Source of the DNA: Clostridium sp. UBA4746
Lineage (GTDB): Bacteria > Bacillota > Clostridia > Clostridiales > Clostridiaceae
Assembly (NCBI GenBank): GCA_002403785.1
Contig: DHIM01000102.1
Span: 1-7,119 of the forward strand
Reading direction: 5' to 3'
Length of the DNA: 7,119 nucleotides
Notes under the pieces: generated by a model
What the model was told of the DNA's origin: nothing
The model's database searches: none
What the model saw: only the letters and a program-made list of their open reading frames with translations
Position numbers and translations under genes: made by a program
Shown: in pieces, positions 1 to 5,994 of the stretch
How the letters are laid out: each line of letters starts with the position of its first letter
How positions within the stretch are numbered: the stretch's first letter is position 1

Positions 1-899
1 GTGGCAATGACCGTTCCCTCATGGAGTATACCGATACTATTTGCATAGCCTTTTATCGTAACGTCCTTACGAAGATATTTCGTAGGAACAGAATAGTTGT
101 TCTTCTCGTAACGGATCGTGGAGAAATCATCGACCTTAGCTATGGCGGTTTTACTTGTATCAAACCGGTACTTCGGAATAGCGTTTAAGAACTAAAAGTC
201 CAGAGAAAATGCATAATGAGAACTAAAGGAAAGGTATTTATCCTGAGGCTTTGCATGAAGGCCAAATCCTTCTTTTACCGCCACTTTGGCATTATCAAAG
301 ATTAAACGCCTTGGTGTGCCGCCAAAGAAATCGAACATCAGTTGCTGAGCTTCTAAGAATGTTTCCTCGTTGGCAGCTTTGTATACTTGGACAAATATAT
401 CGCAGCTGTAGCATAATCTGCCACAGAATGTATACACCTTGGTCTTTTGTCCATCAATATATATGGTAGCTTCACCCCAGTCGATTTGCACAGCTTCTCC
501 TGGTGCGTAAGAAAGAGGAACACTGCTCTGGGGTGGAACAGTTCTTTCGGCTTTAAGATTTCTAACGGTTCTACGTACCGTGGAATATGAGCCATTGAAA
601 TCCGTTTCAGAGACTAGACGATCATAAATTCTCTTAGCTGTGTGCTTTTGCTTTTTCAGGTTTTCATCGTCATCTTTTTTAAAGCAGCTCAGAATAAAAG
701 ATTTGGTGGCATTAGTGATTACAGACGGTTCTCGCTCATAGGCTTTTCGCACTTCCGGATGAGTGGCTCCTTCGCAGTACTTTGTAACCGTTGGTCTTGA
801 AATATTTAAGCTTTTTGCTATAGATCGTATCGATTCTCCATCGATAAAGCGGGTACGAATTGCTGAATACATGTCCAATTCAATGATCACACCTTTCAT
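1..899 (-). pseudogene. istA: IS21-family transposase IstA, internally deleted and stop-interrupted, 3' end outside window
   Basis: This is the remains of an RNase H-fold (DDE) IS21 transposase. The N-terminal part has a helix-turn-helix at about residues 20-42 (SIAKSLNISRPTVTKY) and the core motifs VQIDWGEA (first Asp, residue 140) and LIFDNAKVAV (second Asp, residue 202). Reading stops at a TAG at 192-194, just after SHYAFSLDF. In the same frame, 3-191 encodes a recognisable IstA C-terminal piece (YRFDTSK, then YEKNNYSVPTKYLRKDV) with no further stops. The normally intervening segment, roughly 120-150 residues by family length and including the catalytic Glu motif (NPASGNEKGxVEN type), is missing. 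The ATG at 897-899 is only 1 nt from the GGAGG at 901-905. The GTG at 888-890, 10 nt from it, is a more credible start. The product should be catalytically dead. Confidence 0.88.
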
Positions 900-904
900 T
901 CCTC

Positions 905-934
905 CCTGTAGAATATTTGATATTATTCTACAGG
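905..934 (-). promoter_or_regulatory. Hairpin covering part of the istA ribosome binding site
   Basis: An 11-bp perfect stem (CCTGTAGAATA at 924-934 on the minus strand, pairing with TATTCTACAGG at 905-915) encloses an 8-nt loop. Its 3' arm takes in the first three bases of the Shine-Dalgarno run AGGGAGG (901-907). There is no U-tract, so it is not a classic terminator. A transcript arriving from the polysaccharide operon would contain both arms and could mask the ribosome binding site. The function is inferred by analogy with the read-through protection hairpins of IS10 and IS50. Confidence 0.6.
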
Positions 935-954
935 ATTTTATGACAGGTGGTAAA
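925..954 (-). promoter_or_regulatory. Candidate istA promoter
   Basis: On the minus strand there is a -10-like TAGAAT (925-930, 5 of 6 matches to TATAAT). A weak -35-like TTTACC (949-954, 4 of 6) lies 18 bp upstream; shifting one base gives TTACCA at 17 bp, also 4 of 6. Transcription would start near 917-919, inside the loop of the hairpin, so the element's own transcript would lack the hairpin's 5' arm. This is a consensus match by eye only. Confidence 0.4.
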
Positions 955-956
955 CT
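947..956 (-). repeat. IS end repeat, inner copy
   Basis: The minus strand reads AGTTTACCAC, matching the copy at 981-990 (AGTGTACCAC) in 9 of 10 bases and spaced 34 bp from it. Short repeats near the ends are typical transposase-binding sites of IS21 elements. This copy overlaps the candidate -35 region of istA, so bound transposase might also repress its own gene (inference). Confidence 0.5.
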
Positions 957-980
957 AATTGATGATCAAAAGGTGCTGAA

Positions 981-990
981 GTGGTACACT
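981..990 (-). repeat. IS end repeat, outer copy
   Basis: The minus strand reads AGTGTACCAC, about 18 bp inside the inferred element terminus at 1008, in the same orientation as the copy at 947-956. It is the better candidate for a core transposase-binding site because it is closest to the end. Confidence 0.5.
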
Positions 991-999
991 TTTACATTA

Positions 1000-1074
1000 T
1001 CATTCACACTCAGATAAAATAACTGGGACGACGAATATCCTTTTTCGATAATTATTCATTAAGAGAAATACCAT
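1000..1074 (-). pseudogene. Possible 5' fragment of a gene cut by the IS insertion
   Basis: An ATG at 1072-1074 directly follows the flippase stop codon (TGA, 1075-1077). A GGAGG lies 12 nt upstream, inside the flippase's last codons. The frame encodes about 22 residues (MVFLLMNNYRKRIFVVPVIL, then Ser-Glu) before crossing the inferred IS terminus at 1008 and stopping at TGA (1000-1002) inside the IS. The back-to-back start, the ribosome binding site and the hydrophobic stretch suggest a translationally coupled next gene of the operon, truncated by the element. The fragment is too short for family assignment, and it could equally be a chance frame in the trailer. Confidence 0.3.
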
Positions 1075-2583
1075 TCAATAAACTTTCCTCCGTCGGCTTA
1101 CTTGTTTTAGCACAAAATTTATAGTATATGAAGTGAACCAAAATACCAAAACTCCAGTCATCATGATAATAAATGAAGACTGAATGTTATTTGATAATTT
1201 AGGTTTCATCATTAACATAAACATCTGCATGGCCATTCCTGAAATTAAGTATTTCATTAAATCGTAAATACTTATCAGCTTAATGTTCTCCATTTTAATA
1301 TTTAGACTTATTAAGAGTAATATAAATGAGCATACACCCGATATGGACGTTGCATATGCTATACCTTCAATTCCAATAAGGTTTGATAATGTAATAACGA
1401 GCACTAAATTTATTACAACAGAAATACCTGCTATTATAGTAGGCAATCTTATATTTCGAGACGAATAAAAAGCATAATTGCAAATATCTCTTAAAACAAA
1501 AAATACTAATCCAATCGAATATGCAAATAATATTTTTGCTGTAACTAATCCAGCCTCTTGAGTAAAATTTCCACGTACAAATAAAAACATTATAATTTCT
1601 TTGCTAAAGGTCAGCATACTCAATGCGCAGGGTAGTATGAAAAGTAATATGGTATTTGTTTGTTGTTCAAGCATAGATTGAAATTTTTTCATGTCCCTTT
1701 GTGCATAGGTTTTACTAAGACTTGCATATATTATTTGCATCAGGGAAGTTGCAAATACTGTATAGGCTAAACCATTCATTTTACTTGCTAAAGCCAAATC
1801 AGTTATACTCCCAGTGCCGAAGCGAGAAGCTATTCGAATGTCAATAATTGTATTAATTTGCAACAACCCGGTACTCAAAAGCATTGGTGGCATTAATGAA
1901 AAAATCCGTCTTAATTGACTATCCTTTATATCAATTACCGGAGTAAACTTGAATCCTTGTTTTTTTAAATAAATGAACTGGATGACTACTTGAATTGAAT
2001 AGCCAACTACAATCAAAACGACTAACACATATACCGAAGAAATATTCATATATAATGCAATCAAAATTGGAATTGGAAATAACAATTCAGTAACAGTTGG
2101 GATAATGTTTTTATCATATATCCTAAGCAAAATACTAAATACGCCATTATAAATCAGTAGTAAAAGTGATACAATTGCTATCCTCGAGAGGGGTATTGCC
2201 AAACTAAATATCTCTACAGATACATCTGCCCCAATAATCCTTACAAATACGGAAGGGAAAACCCAACAGAGTATAATGACAAACATTGCAATAATTGTAC
2301 TGATAGTTAAAATATTATTCATCGTTCTTTGCATAATCTTTTTATCTTTTAGATACAACTCTGAAGCTACGGGCATAATAGAATTGCTATACGCTGAACC
2401 TACAAATCCAAAAATCGTTATAGACATTAAATATGCTATATTAAACGCATCCGATTCAACACTTGCTCCTAATATGGATGTAATTTTTAAATCTCTTAAA
2501 AAAGATAATGCTTTTGTAAATAACATAATAAAAATTACTACAGCACTAATAATTTTTAACTTATCCACATTCTTAAATTTCAT
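1075..2583 (-). CDS. MurJ/MviN-superfamily polysaccharide (lipid-linked oligosaccharide) flippase
   Basis: This is an integral membrane protein of 502 residues, close to the usual MurJ length, with about 13-14 hydrophobic segments. It probably moves undecaprenyl-linked repeat units across the cytoplasmic membrane. MurJ-type signatures are FLRDLKITSILGASVESDAF (residues 28-47), FVRGNFTQEAG (335-345), RDICNYAFYSS (365-375) and the RRRKVY tail. Aligned by eye to E. coli MurJ, Arg24 and Asp39 are kept (R30, D45), Arg18 and Arg270 become Lys (K24, K268), and Arg52 and Glu273 are lost (F58, G271). This argues for a glycan substrate other than lipid II, in keeping with its place beside glycosyltransferases and a polymerase. 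The ATG at 2581-2583 has AGGTGG 3 nt upstream and overlaps the SGNH gene by 11 bp. An in-frame ATG at 2602-2604 would add 7 residues but has no ribosome binding site. Confidence 0.88.
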   Translation of the reverse strand: MKFKNVDKLKIISAVVIFIMLFTKALSFLRDLKITSILGASVESDAFNIAYLMSITIFGFVGSAYSNSIMPVASELYLKDKKIMQRTMNNILTISTIIAMFVIILCWVFPSVFVRIIGADVSVEIFSLAIPLSRIAIVSLLLLIYNGVFSILLRIYDKNIIPTVTELLFPIPILIALYMNISSVYVLVVLIVVGYSIQVVIQFIYLKKQGFKFTPVIDIKDSQLRRIFSLMPPMLLSTGLLQINTIIDIRIASRFGTGSITDLALASKMNGLAYTVFATSLMQIIYASLSKTYAQRDMKKFQSMLEQQTNTILLFILPCALSMLTFSKEIIMFLFVRGNFTQEAGLVTAKILFAYSIGLVFFVLRDICNYAFYSSRNIRLPTIIAGISVVINLVLVITLSNLIGIEGIAYATSISGVCSFILLLISLNIKMENIKLISIYDLMKYLISGMAMQMFMLMMKPKLSNNIQSSFIIMMTGVLVFWFTSYTINFVLKQVSRRRKVY

Positions 2584-3337
2584 GATCCACCTGTAGTATT
2601 TCATTGAAAATACTATCTGCGATCATCTTTAATCCTTCTTTATTAGGATGAAAATGATCCAAATAGTATATAGAGTTCCAGTCTTCATTCTTTACTCTTG
2701 ATTCAAATCTAGAATATAAATCAACAAAGCTCCTATTAAATTCTTCTGATAACTGCTTAACAACTTTATTAAATTTTCTATATTCTATCGAACTTCCGAG
2801 AAAATACGAATCGTCTATATAAATTGTTGAAAGGCAAATAACTGTATTGGACTTTTCTTGTAATTTTTTTAAGAACTCTCTATATTGTACTTCAAATATA
2901 TTACAGGATAGCTTCTGATACGTTCCTGAAGTTATAACAATCATTTTTTTCCATATTTTTCTATATATATTATCTATTATTTGTGGTAAAGCTTTCAATT
3001 TTCTTTTTGAATAAAACGCTCTGGGGTCAAGCATACCTCCAACACTTTTATATCTATTTGGTGTTATCAGTTTCAAGTGAAATCTATTTAGATCAATATT
3101 AGGTCTTATCTGAGCATCTACACTTCCATACATAACAATTACTATATCCGGGTTAAATTCTACAATCTCGTTAAAAATGTGATTTGCATACTTAATGGTA
3201 GTTCCACTACTAGCAAAATTTCGTATTTCTGCAGCGTAATTATGGTCTTGTAAAATTTTATGTAATGGTGTCAAATAATTAATTTTTTTGCTACCAATTC
3301 CCTCTGTAATACTGTCCCCTAATAAAGCTACTCTCAT
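2573..3337 (-). CDS. SGNH/GDSL-family hydrolase or acyl esterase of the polysaccharide cluster
   Basis: This is a 254-residue soluble protein without a signal peptide. Block I is GDSIT (residues 7-11, nucleophile Ser9). Block II is NFASSGT (40-46, Gly45). Block III is YGSVD (70-74), with Val where the family's oxyanion-hole Asn usually sits (GxND). Block V is DHFHPN (227-232), giving the Asp227/His230 pair. Such enzymes hydrolyse or transfer O-acyl groups. In capsule and O-antigen loci they are thought to trim acetyl groups on the glycan; the substrate here is unknown. Lack of a signal peptide points to action in the cytoplasm. The ATG at 3335-3337 is chosen because GGAGGAGG lies 7 nt upstream; the frame could extend 8 codons to an ATG at 3361, but that would put the ribosome binding site inside the gene. 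The 3' end overlaps the flippase start by 11 bp, suggesting translational coupling. Confidence 0.85.
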   Translation of the reverse strand: MRVALLGDSITEGIGSKKINYLTPLHKILQDHNYAAEIRNFASSGTTIKYANHIFNEIVEFNPDIVIVMYGSVDAQIRPNIDLNRFHLKLITPNRYKSVGGMLDPRAFYSKRKLKALPQIIDNIYRKIWKKMIVITSGTYQKLSCNIFEVQYREFLKKLQEKSNTVICLSTIYIDDSYFLGSSIEYRKFNKVVKQLSEEFNRSFVDLYSRFESRVKNEDWNSIYYLDHFHPNKEGLKMIADSIFNEILQVDHEI

Positions 3338-3344
3338 CTTGGTT

Positions 3345-3352
3345 CCTCCTCC
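3345..3352 (-). promoter_or_regulatory. Strong ribosome binding site deciding the SGNH hydrolase start
   Basis: The minus strand carries GGAGGAGG, 7 nt ahead of the ATG at 3335-3337. It lies within the extended frame that would begin at 3361, so it fixes the start at the downstream ATG. It is one of the strongest such sites in the window. Confidence 0.8.
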
Positions 3353-3394
3353 CAAAAACACAACTAAGTAACACTTCAGATTAAACTCTCCCCT

Positions 3395-4594
3395 TTACAG
3401 TTTCTGATAAATTTTACTAATACCGTGTGCATACGAATTCCATGTGTTACTTTGAATATTTCTATAGGCATTAAGGCCCATTCTATGTATTTCACTTCTA
3501 TTATTATAAAAATGCATAATGCTCGAAACTATTTGATCAACATTTTCGTCCTCGTTAACAATGCCATCTATATGATCAATGATGATTCCGATGCCACCTT
3601 TAGACACTATACATGGCAACCCACAAGACATGGCTTCTAATGTCACCATTCCAAAGCCCTCACAAAGTGGCTGAAAAATGAATATATCATTCCTTAAATA
3701 ATATTTGCTAATTTCTATATGTGGTACACTTTCGATATATGTACAATTAAGCATGCTTTTAATTTTTGCAACCCAATGTTTGTCTTCAGCGTAATTAAGC
3801 TTTCCTATAAAAGTAAAATGAATATTTTCACTGCTCAACTCATCTGCTGCCTGAATAATGTATTGAACACCTTTTAGTAAATTGATAGAGCCAATATATA
3901 AAACATTTAGTGTATCCGTTTCCTTTTGGTTGAATTCAGCCAGAGGATTAATAGAATCCATCATTGTAGGATCACCACCATATGGAATAACATTAATCTT
4001 TTCTCTTGGCACATATCTACTCAAGGAATCAGCAGTATTGTTAGAGGCAACAATTATTGTACTTGCGACTTCCAAGTTTTCTATTTGTTTTTCAATCTTA
4101 CTACTCGGAAAATTTTTTTCTATTACATCTTTAGAATATCCATACTTATCAGCTACTTGCGTCCACTTTTCTTTGCGTTCGGTATCAAAAACTGTGATTT
4201 GCTCATAGACTAACTTCTGACCCCTTAAATCTGCAATACGAATAAGATTGTTGCAATGGTCTTGCAGTACATGAATACATTCAAAATTTTTTGTTTTCTT
4301 AATAGACCATTTTTCAAAATTTTCTAAATAGTATTGTTCAAATCTATGGGGGTTTTTTTTATACAACAGAAACAATGATTTTATATACGGACTAGTAATA
4401 ACATCTCCATCAATTTGTTTCAATTGATAACCTTCAGCTAATTTTGAATACTTAGTAACTGCTAGTATACTGTCAATTATATCTCTGTTATTATAAAACC
4501 CGAAAAACGCCTTGCTCTCATGTCCAGACATTGATATTCCAAGCAAACTATAGTATGCATGATGTTTTAATGGATGAGCCAACGCAACTCTCAT
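3395..4594 (-). CDS. Glycosyltransferase family 4 (GT-B fold)
   Basis: This 399-residue protein, a typical GT4 length, probably transfers a sugar from a nucleotide-sugar donor to the growing lipid-linked glycan with retention of configuration. The C-terminal donor-binding half shows VIPYGGD (202-208), LYIGSINLLKGVQYII (232-247) and the E-x7-E signature EGFGMVTLEAM (Glu312, Glu320) followed by SCGLPCIVSKGG. The N-terminal acceptor half (1-180) is divergent and begins MRVALAHPLKHH. No membrane segment is evident. The start is supported by AAAGGAG in the 5' leader, about 9 nt from the ATG. It lies 66 bp downstream of the other glycosyltransferase and 57 bp upstream of the SGNH gene, so probably in the same operon. 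A tract of 8 A and 5 C occurs in its coding strand at 4348-4360. Donor and acceptor cannot be deduced. Confidence 0.9.
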   Translation of the reverse strand: MRVALAHPLKHHAYYSLLGISMSGHESKAFFGFYNNRDIIDSILAVTKYSKLAEGYQLKQIDGDVITSPYIKSLFLLYKKNPHRFEQYYLENFEKWSIKKTKNFECIHVLQDHCNNLIRIADLRGQKLVYEQITVFDTERKEKWTQVADKYGYSKDVIEKNFPSSKIEKQIENLEVASTIIVASNNTADSLSRYVPREKINVIPYGGDPTMMDSINPLAEFNQKETDTLNVLYIGSINLLKGVQYIIQAADELSSENIHFTFIGKLNYAEDKHWVAKIKSMLNCTYIESVPHIEISKYYLRNDIFIFQPLCEGFGMVTLEAMSCGLPCIVSKGGIGIIIDHIDGIVNEDENVDQIVSSIMHFYNNRSEIHRMGLNAYRNIQSNTWNSYAHGISKIYQKL

Positions 4595-4643
4595 ACTTAT
4601 TTTCTCCTTTATTATACCTAAAGTTATACGATTCCACAGTATT

Positions 4644-4666
4644 AAAAAAAATCATATACATTATGA
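4644..4666 (-). terminator. Weak terminator-like hairpin between the two glycosyltransferases
   Basis: On the minus strand TCATA (4662-4666) can pair with TATGA (4652-4656) around a 5-nt loop, followed at once by eight T (4644-4651). The stem overlaps the TAA stop of the upstream glycosyltransferase. The stem is only 5 bp and almost pure A-T, so full termination is unlikely; at most it would reduce downstream expression. Confidence 0.3.
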
Positions 4667-5794
4667 AAAAGCGTTAATATATCTTGAAATTACACCTGGA
4701 GTATCAAGTTTTTTATTTACATACTCAGAATTAAGTTTATATAAATTATCTATTTCTTTTTGATTATATGAAATCAATAGATTAATCACTTTAAGGAAAG
4801 CGGCATAATCATTCAAAGAATTCACAAAACCACCATTTCCGTTATAATCGTCCCAAGGAGTTACTCCCTTACTCAAAATAACAAGACAGTTGTTCATCAT
4901 AGCCTCAATAATTACATGACCATAATTTTCCCCAAATGTTGGAAAGAAAAATGCATGATATGATTCGAACACATGGCCAATGTCTTTATGTTCCACTTCA
5001 CCTTTGTATGTAACAGTCACATTTGATGGTAACTCTTTTATTACCATCAAACACTCATTCCAGTAGCCCTTATCTTCCATCGGACCGTAAACATCAAATA
5101 TAATGTTTCCTGATGTTACATTCATAAGGACTTCTAGTGCAAACTTTAAGTTCTTTTTAGGGAAAACTCGAGAAACAAAAACCAGCCTCAGCTCTCCTGG
5201 AACTTTATCAATAACCGGACTTTTTTGTGTATATTTTGCTGGAAGATTTGGCACCACAATTGTTTTTGCGTTTTTGAATTTTAGTTTAATATCCTTCTCT
5301 TCCAAGTTACTTGTCGCATGCCATAATAAATCACTATAAAGGCCAATCAGCTTACATAGAAAAATATAAATGAATTTTTTTGTCTTTTTATTCTCACAAC
5401 CACCAGTAAAATCTCCTCTAGGGGTAATAATAATTTCACGTTTCTTCATCGTACCTAATCGTTTTAGAATTAACGGTTTGATTGTGAAAATGGGCGAAAA
5501 AAAGCCATTGAGATACAAAATATCATAATCAATTTTGTTTAGTATCTTTTGAAAGCCCTTTAAGCTCTGCATGTTAGGACTCATATAGAAAACTTTTATA
5601 GAACCAATTTTAATCCATTCGTTAATTTTAACATTTACATAAGGAACATCTTCCTTATAGTCCCTATCTGCCGTTAATATCAGAAACTCAAACTTATCAG
5701 ATAAATTTTCCACCATATTCATACACGATTGGATTGGGCCACCGCCTTTGTATCCAGGCCAGTACTGACCATTTAATATAAGAATCTTTTTCAT
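4661..5794 (-). CDS. Glycosyltransferase family 4 with 'GGGPIQS' N-terminal domain
   Basis: This 377-residue GT-B glycosyltransferase probably adds one sugar of the repeat unit on the cytoplasmic side. The N-terminal domain has the glycine loop GQYWPGYKGGGPIQS (9-23), the segment ITPRGDFTGG (123-132) and LWHATSNLEEKDI (157-169), all recognisable in GT4 enzymes of polysaccharide clusters. The C-terminal domain has VFVSRVFPKKNL (205-216), DVYGP and the E-x7-E signature FPTFGENYGHVIIEAM (Glu289, Glu297). The start is taken at the ATG 5792-5794, with TAGGAG about 10 nt upstream. The frame runs on to a TTG at 5822-5824 that lacks a ribosome binding site. It is the first gene after a 200-bp gap, so it might have its own promoter or a leader in that gap, although no good promoter is seen. 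Confidence 0.9.
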   Translation of the reverse strand: MKKILILNGQYWPGYKGGGPIQSCMNMVENLSDKFEFLILTADRDYKEDVPYVNVKINEWIKIGSIKVFYMSPNMQSLKGFQKILNKIDYDILYLNGFFSPIFTIKPLILKRLGTMKKREIIITPRGDFTGGCENKKTKKFIYIFLCKLIGLYSDLLWHATSNLEEKDIKLKFKNAKTIVVPNLPAKYTQKSPVIDKVPGELRLVFVSRVFPKKNLKFALEVLMNVTSGNIIFDVYGPMEDKGYWNECLMVIKELPSNVTVTYKGEVEHKDIGHVFESYHAFFFPTFGENYGHVIIEAMMNNCLVILSKGVTPWDDYNGNGGFVNSLNDYAAFLKVINLLISYNQKEIDNLYKLNSEYVNKKLDTPGVISRYINAFS

Positions 5795-5994
5795 AGCAGT
5801 AGCACTCCTATCTGACCTATTCAAGATTGTTACACTCTTACATCTTTGGCCGAACTTTTAACACTCGTTCATCGGACTCTACCAGGGACGATACCAGTAT
5901 GCCTAGTGGATGTACATTCTTAAATAGACTTCTTATCTTCGTAAGAATGAATACCATTAATCAACATACTTGCGTTCTAAATCCTCCACTATAA
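5795..5994. other. 200-bp GC-rich gap inside the operon, no convincing gene
   Basis: This gap is much longer than the others in the cluster (57-66 bp or overlaps). By hand count 39 of 80 bases in 5841-5920 are G or C, against about 25% in sampled lines of the flanking genes (16 of 60 at 6001-6060). The only open stretches are short. A 39-codon minus-strand frame (5838-5957) has no ribosome binding site, and a plus-strand frame ending PPL likewise lacks one. I see no strong sigma-A promoter. The gap may be a leader RNA for the downstream glycosyltransferase, a scar of a lost gene, or foreign DNA left by recombination. Confidence 0.5.
5915..5949 (-). promoter_or_regulatory. Possible alternative hairpins in the intra-operon gap
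   Basis: On the minus strand CATTCTTA (5942-5949) can pair perfectly with TAAGAATG (5915-5922) over a 19-nt loop. The same TTCTTA (5942-5947) can instead pair with a second TAAGAA (5930-5935) over a 6-nt loop. The two pairings exclude each other, as in attenuators, but no U-tract follows either. Any function is speculative. Confidence 0.3.

Larger units (their letters stand above)
1..1008 (-). mobile_element. Decayed IS21-family insertion sequence, istA-side end
   Basis: The element enters from the left edge and ends at about 1008, where the minus strand begins TGTGAATGATAATG. IS21-family ends usually start with TG and carry nearby repeated transposase-binding sites; two such repeats are seen at 981-990 and 947-956. 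A promoter, a hairpin and the istA remnant follow. The istB ATPase gene and the other end would lie left of the window, so the terminal inverted repeat and target duplication cannot be checked. The boundary at 1008 is inferred from the TGT terminus and could be off by a few bases. The element sits about 66 bp behind the flippase gene, in the same orientation as the operon. Its GC (26 of 60 bases in 541-600) is clearly higher than that of the polysaccharide genes. Confidence 0.75.

Noticed and set aside
2276..2596. Plus-strand frames opposite the flippase and other genes
   Set aside because: They lie antisense to well-supported genes, show no family motifs and have no ribosome binding sites; they are reading-frame shadows.
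4604..4616. TATAAT on the minus strand upstream of the glycosyltransferase at 3395-4594
   Set aside because: The transcription start would fall on or after the Shine-Dalgarno site and no credible -35 lies 16-18 bp upstream.
5838..5957. 39-codon minus-strand reading frame in the gap between polymerase and glycosyltransferase
   Set aside because: It has no ribosome binding site near its ATG, no recognisable motif and a length expected by chance; kept only as part of the gap description.
5860..5990. Plus-strand open frame in the same gap
   Set aside because: It lacks a start with a ribosome binding site and opposes every other gene. It is probably a by-product of the higher GC stretch.
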